From Halochromatium roseum (GTDB taxonomy: Bacteria; Pseudomonadota; Gammaproteobacteria; Chromatiales; Chromatiaceae): a stretch of DNA of 34,442 nucleotides. The position numbers were made by a program, and so were the translations under genes. The stretch spans positions 1-34,442 of the forward strand of contig NZ_NHSH01000085.1 in NCBI RefSeq assembly GCF_016653315.1, read 5' to 3'. Under the pieces are notes generated by a model. It searched no databases. It was not told the origin of the DNA and saw only the letters and a program-made list of their open reading frames with translations. Below are positions 25,462 through 34,442 of this stretch, one piece after another (within the stretch, counting starts at the first letter, position 1; each line of letters starts with the position of its first letter).

Positions 25462-27000
25462 ATGGCCGACGCCGCCGTTTCCGTCGCCCCAGCCGCCGAG
25501 CACCTGCCCTCAGCACCACCCGACAGCTTTGCCGCCGTGGACCTGGGCTCGAACTCGTTCCATCTGCTGGTCGCGCGCGTCGACGGCGGCAGCCTTCAGG
25601 TCATCGATCGCTACAAAGAGATGGTGCGCCTCGGCGAGGGGCTGACCGAAGACAAGTACCTCGATCCCGAAGTCGCCGAACGCGCCCTGGCCTGCTTGGA
25701 GCGTATCGGTCAGCGCCTGCGCGGCGTCGATCCGGACAATGTGCGCATCGTCGGCACCAACACCCTGCGACAATTGCGCCCGGAAACGTACTTCGTGGAA
25801 GCCGCCGAAGCCGTCCTTCAGCACCCCATCGAGGTCATTGCCGGACGTGAGGAGGCGCGCCTGGTCTATTTAGGGGTTGCGCACGGACTCGCCATCGGCG
25901 ACGAGAAACGCCTGGTAGTCGACATCGGCGGCGGCAGCACCGAACTGATCGTCGGCCAGGGTTTTAGCGCCACGCTGCGCGAGAGCTTGCATATGGGCTG
26001 TGTCAGCATCTCGCGACGCTACTTCGCCGGCGACAAGATCAGCGCCAAGCTGATGGATCGAGCCGAGCTGGCCTGCGCGCTGGAGATTCGCCCGGTGCGC
26101 GAGCTGTTTCGCCAAGCAGGCTGGACTACGGCGACTGGAAGCTCAGGCACCATCAAGGCCATCGCGGCGGTGATGGCGGCCGAAGGCTGGAGCGATGACG
26201 GCATCACTGGCGACGGACTCGCCAAGCTGCGCGAGGCCATGATCGACTGTGGCAAGGTCTCAGCACTTGAACTCAAGGGACTGAGCGATGAACGCCGACC
26301 CGTCTTTGCCGGCGGTGTCGCCGTGCTACGGGCGGTGTTTCAGAACCTGGCGATCGACAAGATGCGGGCCTCAGACGAGGCGCTGCGCGAAGGGCTGATC
26401 TATGAGATGGTGGGACGCGTTCACCATGAGGACGTGCGCGAGCGCACCGTCGCGACCCTCTGCCGCCGCTTCGATACCGATCCTGAGCATGCCGGGCGGG
26501 TCCGCGACACGGCCCTTGAGCTCTACGCGCAAGTGCGCGAGTCCTGGGCGCTGAGCCACGACAATCATCCGAAGATGCTCGGCTGGGCCGCTGAGTTGCA
26601 CGAGATTGGGCTCGCGGTCTCGCACAGCCAGTACCAGAAGCATGGCGCCTATTTGCTGCGCAACGCTGATCTCTCGGGCTTCACACGCCAAGAGCAGGAT
26701 GCGCTCGCGGCCTTGGTCTTAGGCCATCGGCGCAAGTTTCCGATCGACATCTTCATGGCCTTGCCGCGCCCTGTTCGCGAGTGCGGCCGGCGACTGACGA
26801 TCCTGCTGCGGCTGGCTGTACTGATGCACCGCGGCCGCTCAGCCAGCGCCGAGCCGAACCCCCATTTGGAGGCCGATGGCGAGACCCTGCGACTGCGTTT
26901 TCCGACGCATTGGCTTGATGACCACCCGTTGACACGGCTGGAATTCGAGGAGGAGGGAGCGCGTCTCGCCGCCGCCGGCATCACACTGGACGTCGGTTGA
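25462..27000 (+). CDS. ppx: Exopolyphosphatase (Ppx/GppA family)
   Basis: Releases phosphate from the ends of long polyphosphate; the relative GppA hydrolyses pppGpp. Residue 24 on reads AAVDLGSNSFHLLVARV (phosphate-1 loop), then RIVGTNTLRQLRPE, EVIAGREEARLVYLGVAHGL, the DIGGGSTELIVG phosphate-2 loop and ATGSSGTIKAIAAVM. The C-terminal HD-like domain (LGWAAELHEIGLAVSHSQYQ, KHGAYLLRNADLSGF) marks the long proteobacterial form; 512 residues matches E. coli Ppx (513). No ppk is adjacent. A TATACT at 25421-25426, 36 nt before the ATG, could be a -10 box but lacks a clear -35. Ppx is favoured over GppA by length and overall likeness. Confidence 0.92.
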   Translation: MADAAVSVAPAAEHLPSAPPDSFAAVDLGSNSFHLLVARVDGGSLQVIDRYKEMVRLGEGLTEDKYLDPEVAERALACLERIGQRLRGVDPDNVRIVGTNTLRQLRPETYFVEAAEAVLQHPIEVIAGREEARLVYLGVAHGLAIGDEKRLVVDIGGGSTELIVGQGFSATLRESLHMGCVSISRRYFAGDKISAKLMDRAELACALEIRPVRELFRQAGWTTATGSSGTIKAIAAVMAAEGWSDDGITGDGLAKLREAMIDCGKVSALELKGLSDERRPVFAGGVAVLRAVFQNLAIDKMRASDEALREGLIYEMVGRVHHEDVRERTVATLCRRFDTDPEHAGRVRDTALELYAQVRESWALSHDNHPKMLGWAAELHEIGLAVSHSQYQKHGAYLLRNADLSGFTRQEQDALAALVLGHRRKFPIDIFMALPRPVRECGRRLTILLRLAVLMHRGRSASAEPNPHLEADGETLRLRFPTHWLDDHPLTRLEFEEEGARLAAAGITLDVG

Positions 27001-27075
27001 TCACAGTTTGTCCAAGGTGCCGCAAGCCTTACGGATTAACCCAACCCGAGCCTGCTTGCTGGTAGAATCCCGGCG

Positions 27076-27120
27076 GGCGAGGTTTCCGTCTGCAGCACCG
27101 AAATCGAGGCGAACCTCGCC
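27076..27120 (+). promoter_or_regulatory. Alternative hairpins in the leader of the SCP2-like gene
   Basis: GGCGAGGTT (27076-27084) is perfectly complementary to AACCTCGCC (27112-27120). The right arm can also pair locally as CGAGG-CGAA-CCTCG (27105-27118), so the two structures exclude each other. No T-tract follows. It may be the end of the ppx transcript, a leader structure, or a protein site. Confidence 0.4.
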
Positions 27121-27240
27121 ACAAGCTCGGCTAATGGACATAGCACATCGCCACCGCGGACGATGAAACGCTTGTTTTACGGTAACCTTCACCATCCAAA
27201 AAACCCCGCCCCAGACACCGAATAACGGAGGATACTCATC

Positions 27241-27654
27241 ATGGCCAAACTCTTTTCCGCAGACTGGATGAACCATCTCAAAGACGCATGGAACAACGAT
27301 CCTGAGGTCAGCGGCAAGCTCGCCGAGATCGGCTTCAACTCCATTATCTCCTGTGGATTCAAGGATGAGACCGACCCGCGAGGCGTCTTCGTAGTCGAGA
27401 ACGGCATATGTGTACGCGCTGGAGATTGGTCAGGCGAGAGCCCCGATTGGGACATGCGCGCCGACATGAAAGACTGGCTGAAATGGGTCGAGAAAGGCAT
27501 CGGTATGGTCGGCATGGGGACCGCCTACGCCACCGGTAAGCTCAAGTTCAAGACCGGTGACTACTCGGCAATGATCAAAGACCCGCGTATGGCCGGGCCT
27601 TTCGTCAAGAGCTTCAACCTGATGAAGCAGATCGGCACCGACGAGCTCGGTTGA
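27241..27654 (+). CDS. Small SCP2-like (sterol carrier protein fold) protein
   Basis: A 137-residue soluble protein with no signal peptide. The pattern fits the SCP2 lipid-binding fold: an N-terminal helix (FSADWMNHLKDAWNNDPEV), strand segments with GVFVVENGICVRAGDW, then a WLKWVEKGIG helix, and the typical ATGKLKFKTGDYSAMIKDPR end where SCP2 proteins have GK-(K/R)-x-G-(D/N). The ligand is unknown; in bacteria such proteins are linked to lipid, hopanoid or ubiquinone handling, and no one role can be chosen here. AACGGAGG lies 9 nt before the ATG. It has its own terminator at 27721-27745, so it is likely a separate unit from the OTR genes. It is not a DsrC/TusE protein: the conserved C-terminal cysteines are absent. 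Confidence 0.65.
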   Translation: MAKLFSADWMNHLKDAWNNDPEVSGKLAEIGFNSIISCGFKDETDPRGVFVVENGICVRAGDWSGESPDWDMRADMKDWLKWVEKGIGMVGMGTAYATGKLKFKTGDYSAMIKDPRMAGPFVKSFNLMKQIGTDELG

Positions 27655-27720
27655 TCGACGTGAGCTGACGCAGAGTGCTCACCTGTTGCGTCCCTGCAAC
27701 GCGCAGCGCGAGCTAGGCTC

Positions 27721-27745
27721 AAACCCGCCGCAAGGCGGGTTTTTT
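27721..27745 (+). terminator. Rho-independent terminator after the SCP2-like gene
   Basis: AAACCCGCC-GCAA-GGCGGGTTT forms a perfect 9-bp stem with a GCAA tetraloop and runs into a six-T tract. It lies 67 nt after the stop codon. Confidence 0.93.
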
Positions 27746-27914
27746 GATGGGGGCACCTTTAACAAATTGATCGAAGGCAATAATAACGATGGTCAAGCGC
27801 AGGGATTTGCGCCATATCAGGGACGAAATGCCGCATTCGGCGCAGTCTTATCGCTCAGACTCGGGGCGATGATGCCTCTAGAACTCGCACCGATTACCGA
27901 CCGGAGGGCAATCC

Positions 27915-29654
27915 ATGCGCAGTCTCCCCAGCTTGCGCGAACCCTGCATCAGACAGCGGCACGCTGAACGCGCGGCCATGCGGCATCGGCGCATCGCTGC
28001 CAGCACGCTCGGCCGATTCCTCACGACCTGCCTGCTTGCCCTGACGCTGAGCTTCGTTGGCCAGTACGCCAGCGCCGAGCGCAGCGGCTGGCCAACGCCA
28101 CCCGCCTCTGAGACCTCAGGGCCACAGATCTCCGGACCATTACGCGGCGGTACCGCCGATCACACCAAGTTCAAGGAGCTGAAAGGACCGTTCGCCAACG
28201 GCTCCGAGGTGACCCAGGCCTGTCTCGGCTGTCATACCGAGACCGGCGAGCACTTCATGCGCAACATCCATTGGACCTGGTCGTACACTGACCCGAACAC
28301 CGGTCAGCAGCTTGGCAAACGCTACCTGATCAATAACTTCTGCACCAACTCGCGTGGCAACGAGGGCATGTGCGCCCAGTGCCACGCCGGCTATGGCTGG
28401 AAGGACGAAACCTTCGACTTCACCGATGAGACCAAGATCGACTGCCTGGTCTGTCACGAGACCACCGGCACCTACTACAAGACCCCGAACAGCGAGGGCC
28501 ATGCGGCCTGCTCGGTGATGCTCGAGGGCAAGCCGCCGCTCGACCTGGTCGCCGCCGCGCAAAGCGTCGACCTACCCCAGCGCGCCAACTGCGGCACCTG
28601 TCACTTCAACGGCGGCGGTGGTGACAACGTCAAACACGGCGATCTTTCGACCGCGCTGATCAAACCGCCCCGCACCCTCGACGTGCACATGGGCGTCGAC
28701 GGACTCAACTTCGCCTGCAGCGCCTGCCATGTCACCAACCAGCACGTCTGGGCCGGCAGTCGCTACAACGTCATCTCCAAGGACACCGAGGGCACCGGGC
28801 TCCCCGGCCAGCGCAGCGATGTCGCCACCTGTGAATCCTGCCACGGGCTGGCGCCGCACCCGGTCGACTCTATCGCCGCCTTCAAGCTCAATGACCATGT
28901 GCAGAGCATCGCCTGCCAGACCTGCCACATCCCTGAGTTCGCGCGTGGCGGGGTGGCCACCGTGGTCGACTGGGATTGGCGCACCGCCGGCAAGACCCGC
29001 GACGGCGAGGGCTACCATGAGGAAGGCTACATCCAGGGCAACGGCGACCACCGCTACACCTATAAGTCGATCAAGGGCAACTTCACCTACGACGAGAACA
29101 TCGTCCCCGAGTACGCCTGGTTCGATGGCCAGATGCGCTACACCACCATCGACACCCGGTTCGATCCGAACGCCGAGTCGATCGAGATCAACGGTTTCAG
29201 CGGCTCGCGCGGGGATGAGCGCTCACGCATCTGGCCATTCAAGCGCATGCACACCTGGCAGCCCTACGACAAGGGCAATGGCACCCTGGTCTACACCCAT
29301 CTCTGGGGCGAGGACGAGGCCGCCTACTGGGGCAACTACGACATGGGCGCCGCGATCGAGAAGGGCATGGCCGACTTCGGCCTCGACTACTCCGGCGAGT
29401 ACGGCTTCATCGAGACCCTCTCTTGGTGGCCAATCACGCACATGGTCGCACCCAAGGAGCAGGCCCTAGCCTGTGGTGACTGCCATACGCCTAGGAACAG
29501 CCGCCTCGCCGAGGTCAAGGGCGTCTACCTACCTGGCCGCGACCGCAACCGCTGGATCGATATCCTCGGCACGCTCCTGGTCGCTGGAATCTTCGGCGGC
29601 ATCCTCATCCACGGTGGCATCCGTATCTTCTCGCCGAAGGGAGACCAACACTGA
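27915..29654 (+). CDS. Octahaem c-type cytochrome, tetrathionate reductase (OTR) family, membrane-anchored
   Basis: An exported multihaem redox enzyme of the OTR family (Shewanella OTR reduces tetrathionate, nitrite and hydroxylamine in vitro; physiological substrate unsettled). Eight CXXCH haem motifs start at residues 103, 153, 177, 226, 268, 306, 334 and 520. The family-typical stretch GYGWKDETFDFTDETKIDCL followed by VCHETTGTYYK is clear; OTR uses a lysine as distal ligand of its active-site haem, and candidate lysines lie here, but I cannot assign one. An N-terminal signal (TTCLLALTLSFVGQYASA) has a long basic n-region. A single C-terminal helix (549-567, DILGTLLVAGIFGGILIHGG) should anchor it in the membrane. 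GGAGGG sits 7 nt before ATG 27915; an internal ATG at 27978 has no RBS. The stop overlaps the start of the cytochrome b gene (TGATG). Confidence 0.93.
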   Translation: MRSLPSLREPCIRQRHAERAAMRHRRIAASTLGRFLTTCLLALTLSFVGQYASAERSGWPTPPASETSGPQISGPLRGGTADHTKFKELKGPFANGSEVTQACLGCHTETGEHFMRNIHWTWSYTDPNTGQQLGKRYLINNFCTNSRGNEGMCAQCHAGYGWKDETFDFTDETKIDCLVCHETTGTYYKTPNSEGHAACSVMLEGKPPLDLVAAAQSVDLPQRANCGTCHFNGGGGDNVKHGDLSTALIKPPRTLDVHMGVDGLNFACSACHVTNQHVWAGSRYNVISKDTEGTGLPGQRSDVATCESCHGLAPHPVDSIAAFKLNDHVQSIACQTCHIPEFARGGVATVVDWDWRTAGKTRDGEGYHEEGYIQGNGDHRYTYKSIKGNFTYDENIVPEYAWFDGQMRYTTIDTRFDPNAESIEINGFSGSRGDERSRIWPFKRMHTWQPYDKGNGTLVYTHLWGEDEAAYWGNYDMGAAIEKGMADFGLDYSGEYGFIETLSWWPITHMVAPKEQALACGDCHTPRNSRLAEVKGVYLPGRDRNRWIDILGTLLVAGIFGGILIHGGIRIFSPKGDQH

Positions 29655-30307
29655 TGGCCCTACATCATGTCAAGATCTTCAGCATCTTCGAACGCTTCTG
29701 GCACTGGTCACAGATGGCCCTGATCATGGTGCTGCTGATCAGCGGCTTCGGGCTGCACGGCTTCCATGGCCTGCTCAGCTTCGAGGACGCGGTGACCCTG
29801 CATACCCTGGCCGCCTTCGCCTTGTTGCTGCTGTGGGCCTTCAGCGTGTTCTGGCTCTTCACCACCGGCGCCTGGCGACACTTCATCCCGACCGGCAGCG
29901 GCCTCTGGAGTGTGCTGCGCTTCTACGTCTACGGCATCTTCAAGGGCGAGCGCCATCCTTACCGCAAGGCCTACTGGCGTAAGCACAATCCGCTGCAGGC
30001 CCTGGCCTATCTGGTGCTGAAGATCGTGCTCTTCCCCGCGATCTGGGTCAGCGGCCTGGCTTATCTGTCCTATTACGCCTGGCGCAATCTGCCGAATGCC
30101 CCGGTCTGGCTCGAGAACATCGCGCTGGTGCATACCGCCGCCGCCTTCGCGATCCTCGCCTTCGTGCTCATTCATGTGTACCTGCTCACCACCGGTCATT
30201 CCTTCCGCGAGCATGTGATGCCGATGATCACCGGCTTCGATGAGGTCGATCTCACGCCGGAAGAAGAGGCCTATCTGCGCACCGATGAGCCGTCACAAAT
30301 CCGTTAG
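29654..30307 (+). CDS. Cytochrome b (b561/hydrogenase cytochrome b type), partner of the octahaem cytochrome
   Basis: A 217-residue integral membrane protein with four main hydrophobic helices ([74 protein letters not shown]). Histidines at 17 (FERFWHW), 50 (TLHTLA), 160 (LVHTAA) and 174 (LIHVYL) lie in or next to helices in the pattern that holds two b haems in the NapC-independent DUF4405/b561-type subunits. It overlaps the OTR gene by one base (TGATG), so translation is coupled. The inferred role is passing electrons from the quinol pool across the membrane to the anchored octahaem protein. The C-terminus ([15 protein letters not shown]) is polar. A bidirectional terminator follows at 30337-30364. 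Confidence 0.9.
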   Translation: MALHHVKIFSIFERFWHWSQMALIMVLLISGFGLHGFHGLLSFEDAVTLHTLAAFALLLLWAFSVFWLFTTGAWRHFIPTGSGLWSVLRFYVYGIFKGERHPYRKAYWRKHNPLQALAYLVLKIVLFPAIWVSGLAYLSYYAWRNLPNAPVWLENIALVHTAAAFAILAFVLIHVYLLTTGHSFREHVMPMITGFDEVDLTPEEEAYLRTDEPSQIR

Positions 30308-30336
30308 CAGGCTGCGGTAGGTTTGATGCCCAACAG

Positions 30337-30364
30337 AAAAAAGGCCCCGAACCGGGGCCTTTTT
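30337..30364. terminator. Bidirectional Rho-independent terminator between cytochrome b and ilvC
   Basis: AAAAAAGGCCCCG-AAC-CGGGGCCTTTTT: a 7-bp GC stem flanked by A- and T-tracts, so it can end transcripts from both sides, as suits the convergent genes. Confidence 0.93.
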
Positions 30365-30423
30365 GTCACCGGCGCTCAGCACAATCTGCTACAGCACCGG
30401 GGTCTGTGATCAGGGGGTCGCGA

Positions 30424-31636
<1,213 letters not shown>

Positions 31637-31676
31637 GACATCAGGGTCGTGCCTGATGCGCCTGTTGGGATTGCTG

Positions 31677-32168
31677 TCAGAGCGTCAAGCCCTTGGCACC
31701 CCGCAGGATACCGGTCGGCCCGGAGCGGACGACTTCGGTAATCAGCCCCTCGGGCGCGGCCTCGATGAAGGCGTCAAGCTTACGCGACGCCCCCGTCAGT
31801 TCGACGATGTAGCTTGCCTCGGTGACGTCGATGATCTTGGCGCGGAAGATCTCGGTCAGGCGCTTGAGTTCCTCCCGGTCTGGCCCTGCCGCCTTGAGCT
31901 TGATCAGCATCATCTCGCGCTCGATGTGCTCGCCCTCGGAGAGGTCTTGCAGCTTGACGACATCGATGAGCTTGTTCAGCTGCTTCTTGATCTGCTCGAC
32001 GATATCGTCATTGCCACGCGTCACCAGGGTCATGCGCGAGAGCGAGGGCTCATCGGTCGCCGCGACGGTGAGGGATTCGATGTTGTAGCCGCGGGCCGAG
32101 AACAGACCAGCGATGCGCGACAACGCACCCGACTCGTTCTCAACCAGCATCGAAATGATGTGTCTCAT
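31677..32168 (-). CDS. ilvN: Acetolactate synthase, small (regulatory) subunit
   Basis: The 163-residue regulatory subunit of the TPP-dependent synthase; it binds valine for feedback control and raises catalytic activity. The ACT domain is plain at the N-terminus (ISMLVENESGALSRIAGLFS, ARGYNIESLTVAATDEPSLS), followed by the IlvN C-terminal domain (RELILIKV-type EREMMLIKLKA, EIFRAKIIDVTEASYIVELT, LDAFIEAAPEGLITEVVRSG). The length and sequence match E. coli IlvH, the partner of IlvI. It starts 15 nt after the ilvB-like stop, with a GAGAGCAGG before the ATG. Confidence 0.95.
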   Translation of the reverse strand: MRHIISMLVENESGALSRIAGLFSARGYNIESLTVAATDEPSLSRMTLVTRGNDDIVEQIKKQLNKLIDVVKLQDLSEGEHIEREMMLIKLKAAGPDREELKRLTEIFRAKIIDVTEASYIVELTGASRKLDAFIEAAPEGLITEVVRSGPTGILRGAKGLTL

Positions 32169-32183
32169 ACCTGCTCTCAGGCC

Positions 32184-33911
32184 TTAGGCCAGCTCCCGCT
32201 CGGACATGGTCGGCGGCAGTTCCATCTCGTGATGGCCCTTGCCTGCACAAATCATCGGATAGACGTTCTCGGACGGATCGACGATGACATCGAGGAACAC
32301 GAACCGATCCTTCATCGCAAAGGCCTCGCGCATCGCCGCCTCGAGTTGATCCGGCTTCTCAACCCGCATGCCGACATGGCCGAAGCTCTGCGCCAAGGCG
32401 ACGAAGTCAGGTAAGGCATCGACATAGGAATGTGCGTAGCGGCTCTCGTAGAAGAACTCCTGCCACTGTCGCACCATGCCCATGTAGCCGTTGTTCAGCA
32501 GCACGACCTTGATCGGCAGACTGTACTGCTTGCAGGTCGCCATCTCCTGGATGCACATCAGGATACTGGCCTCGCCCGAGATACAGGCCACCTGCGCGTC
32601 TGGATGACCGAGCTGTACGCCCATGGCCGCCGGCAGGCCGAAGCCCATGGTGCCGAGTCCGCCCGAGTTGATCCAACGCCGCGGCTTGTCGAACGGATAG
32701 AACTGGGCCGCGAACATCTGATGCTGGCCGACATCCGAGGTCAGAAACAGGTCGCCATCGGTCACCTTGTAGAGCGTCTCGACGGCAAACTGCGGCTTGA
32801 TCATCGGGCTTGAGCGGTCGTAGCGCAGGCAGTCGATACTGCGCCACTCATCGATTTGTTTCCACCAGGCCGAGAGCGCGGTCTGATCCGGCCGTCCACC
32901 GCTTTCGCGCAAGACACCGAGCATATCGGTGACGACACTGCCAACCGGGCCAACGATCGGCACCTGCACCTTCACATTCTTCGAGATCGAGGACGGGTCG
33001 ACATCAACATGGATGATCTCAGCATGCGGGCAGAAGTGTTCGATCTTACCGGTGACGCGATCATCGAAGCGCGCGCCGATCGCGATCAGGCAATCGGTCT
33101 CGTGCATGGCCATATTGGCCTCATAGGTGCCGTGCATCCCGAGCATGCCGACGAACTGCTTGTCGGTCATCGGGTAGGCGCCCAGCCCCATCAATGTGCT
33201 GGTGATCGGGAATCCGAGCGCGCGCACCAATTCGGTGAGCGGTGCCGCGGCATCGTCCAGGATCGCACCGCCGCCGGTGTAGAAGATCGGCCGCTTGGCA
33301 TCGAGCATGGCTTCGACCGCCTTGCGAATCTGGCCGAGATGGCCCCGCTTCGCCGGATTGTAGGAGCGGATGCTGAGGTCGCGCGGATAGACGTAAGGAA
33401 TCTTGATGTTCGGATCAGTGACATCTTTTGGAATGTCGACGACCACCGGCCCGGGACGGCCAGACTGCGCAATGAAGAAGGCCTTGCGGATGGTCTCGGC
33501 AAGATCCTCAAGTCGCTTGACCAGAAAATTGTGTTTCACGCAGGGACGCGTGATACCAACGGTATCGACCTCCTGGAAGGCATCGCTACCGATGACCGGC
33601 GTCGGCACCTGCCCGGTGATCACCACCATCGGGATCGAATCCAGATGCGCCGTGGCGATGCCCGTCACCGCATTCGTCGCTCCAGGCCCCGAGGTCACGA
33701 GGCAGACGCCGCATTTACCGGTCGCGCGCGCGTAGCCGTCTGCCGCGTGCGTCGCTCCTTGCTCATGGCGCACTAAGACATGCTTGATCGCATCGCCACG
33801 CTGAAACAACGCATCGTAGATATGCAGTACAGCGCCGCCAGGATAACCGAAGACGTATTCAACCCCTTCGTCGATCAGCGCCTGGATGGTGATCTCAGCG
33901 CCGCTGAGCAT
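32184..33911 (-). CDS. ilvB: Acetolactate synthase, large (catalytic) subunit
   Basis: TPP-dependent condensation of two pyruvates, or pyruvate plus 2-oxobutyrate, the first common branched-chain step. The N-terminal TPP-binding domain has YVFGYPGGAVLHIYDAL and the catalytic Glu in VLVRHEQGATHAADGYARAT. The central FAD/DHS-like domain follows, and the TPP motif GDAQ-equivalent is GEASILMCIQEMATCKQYSL with GYMGMVRQWQEFFY. ATG 33911 gives 575 residues (E. coli IlvI has 574) and the standard opening MLSGAEITIQALIDEG. The frame is open upstream to a GTG at 34178, with another ATG at 34052, and no RBS decides. ilvI is an equally valid name. Confidence 0.93.
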   Translation of the reverse strand: MLSGAEITIQALIDEGVEYVFGYPGGAVLHIYDALFQRGDAIKHVLVRHEQGATHAADGYARATGKCGVCLVTSGPGATNAVTGIATAHLDSIPMVVITGQVPTPVIGSDAFQEVDTVGITRPCVKHNFLVKRLEDLAETIRKAFFIAQSGRPGPVVVDIPKDVTDPNIKIPYVYPRDLSIRSYNPAKRGHLGQIRKAVEAMLDAKRPIFYTGGGAILDDAAAPLTELVRALGFPITSTLMGLGAYPMTDKQFVGMLGMHGTYEANMAMHETDCLIAIGARFDDRVTGKIEHFCPHAEIIHVDVDPSSISKNVKVQVPIVGPVGSVVTDMLGVLRESGGRPDQTALSAWWKQIDEWRSIDCLRYDRSSPMIKPQFAVETLYKVTDGDLFLTSDVGQHQMFAAQFYPFDKPRRWINSGGLGTMGFGLPAAMGVQLGHPDAQVACISGEASILMCIQEMATCKQYSLPIKVVLLNNGYMGMVRQWQEFFYESRYAHSYVDALPDFVALAQSFGHVGMRVEKPDQLEAAMREAFAMKDRFVFLDVIVDPSENVYPMICAGKGHHEMELPPTMSERELA

Positions 33912-34330
33912 GGGCGCCGCAGTGGCGACGTTGTCACCAGCGCCGTCAGGCACGCCCGTTTCAACGGTCTTTGTGGGGGCAGGCCGATCGGCCAGAATAG
34001 AATGCACGCAGGCGTCCTCCGTACGGATCGACTCGGCGGCCTGGATGCGCATGATCGCGCTCGCAGCCACCGACGCAGCGACCGGTGAGATGTCAAATAT
34101 GCCAAGCAGGGGCTCGCGCAACGCCCGGCCCAGCGACCGTATCTGAGGGGCTGCGAAAGGCTTGACAAGGTACCGCACGCCGACAGGCGCAGGAAATCAT
34201 GGAAGCCGCTTGACCGAGCGAGCGTTGTCACGAGCCCAGTCGCCAAGCCCCAGCGGTAAACCGTCGAAAATACTAAATAACCGCCCCTTTGGTCAACCAC
34301 TTCCAAAGGCTCCGGCACGGCAAATCCGTT
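33912..34330. other. Upstream region of ilvB: possible N-terminal extension, leader and promoter
   Basis: The first 267 nt above ATG 33911 stay open in the ilvB frame (to GTG 34178) and could encode an N-terminal extension of up to 89 residues, Ala/Pro-rich and unlike the family. Further up lies the putative promoter at 34267-34296. I looked for an Ile/Leu/Val-rich leader peptide and attenuator and found neither. Confidence 0.45.
34267..34296 (-). promoter_or_regulatory. Putative sigma-70 promoter of ilvB-ilvN-ilvC
   Basis: On the minus strand TTGACC (34291-34296, 5 of 6 to the -35 consensus) is followed after 18 nt by TATTTT (34267-34272, 4 of 6 to the -10), within an AT-rich patch that stands out from the GC-rich surroundings. 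Confidence 0.5.
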
Positions 34331-34441
34331 CTAGCCAACGGGAGCTGTTTGGGCAGCACGGGGGTTGGAGTTCGCTGTCATACCCAGGTAGTCGAAGACA
34401 CGGCGGACCTTGCGGGCAAGCTTATCAATGGTTGCCGAGAC
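34331..34441 (-). CDS. C-terminal fragment of an unidentified protein at the right edge
   Basis: On the minus strand a frame enters from beyond the right edge and ends at TAG (34331-34333). It gives 36 residues: a basic stretch (TIDKLARKVRRVFDYLGM) and then a polar, Ala/Pro-rich end. The basic helix before an aromatic residue is reminiscent of some transposase C-termini, but no family can be assigned from so little. It lies upstream of, and co-directional with, ilvB. Confidence 0.35.
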   Translation of the reverse strand, partial: VSATIDKLARKVRRVFDYLGMTANSNPRAAQTAPVG

Positions 34442-34442
34442 G

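Noticed and set aside
27241-27654. DsrC/TusE-like identity for the small protein before OTR
   Set aside because: Size and sulfur-organism context suggested it, but the conserved C-terminal cysteine arm of DsrC is missing and the ending fits the SCP2 pattern.
34179-34270. Leader-peptide attenuator for the ilv operon
   Set aside because: The short minus-strand frames between the promoter and ilvB (one starts at ATG 34200) are not rich in Ile, Leu or Val, and no terminator hairpin with a T-tract is present.

Overview
The window looks like a GC-rich chromosomal segment of a gammaproteobacterium, most likely an anaerobic or sulfur-oxidising member such as a purple sulfur bacterium (Chromatiales). 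The basis is the set and pairing of genes: divergent rluD-pgeF and bamD, pilS-pilR, prc next to gshA, an E. coli-type ppx and mscK, and an octahaem tetrathionate-reductase-family cytochrome with its own cytochrome b. The family-level placement is inference; nothing here names a species. Most of the window is core chromosome.

Left edge (1-710): the 3' end of an IS1-family element has inserted into, and beheaded, a small helix-turn-helix gene, next to a tRNA-Ser(UGA). Then come a BI-1/YccA-type membrane protein and a 61-residue membrane protein (1065-2093), and tex on the minus strand (2334-4751). A CobT-like gene follows that seems to be frameshifted and shortened (4887-5906), then an SDR oxidoreductase (6250-7101) that meets gshA tail to tail.

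Centre (7098-21745): gshA and prc lie on the minus strand. rluD-pgeF overlap by 4 nt and are divergent from bamD. glnB (P-II) and sucC-sucD (4-nt overlap) are on the minus strand, and pilS, pilR and an argA-type N-acetylglutamate synthase are on the plus strand. These serve glutathione synthesis, periplasmic proteolysis, cell-wall quality control, ribosome modification, outer-membrane assembly, nitrogen sensing, the TCA cycle, type IV pilus control and arginine synthesis.

Right part (21769-34442): a large MscK/KefA-type mechanosensitive channel, exopolyphosphatase (ppx) and a small SCP2-like protein with its own terminator are followed by the redox pair OTR plus cytochrome b, which ends at a bidirectional terminator. 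On the minus strand the branched-chain amino-acid genes run ilvB-ilvN-ilvC, with a roughly 106-bp inverted-repeat element between ilvN and ilvC. A fragment of an unidentified minus-strand gene touches the right edge.

No CRISPR array, phage structural gene or obvious defence island is visible. The parts most worth a second look are the membrane-anchored octahaem cytochrome/cytochrome b module, the frameshifted CobT-like gene, the IS1/HTH junction by tRNA-Ser, the cluster of short in-phase tandem repeats between 18.6 and 21.9 kb, the H-box variant of PilS, and the hairpin repeat in the ilv operon.
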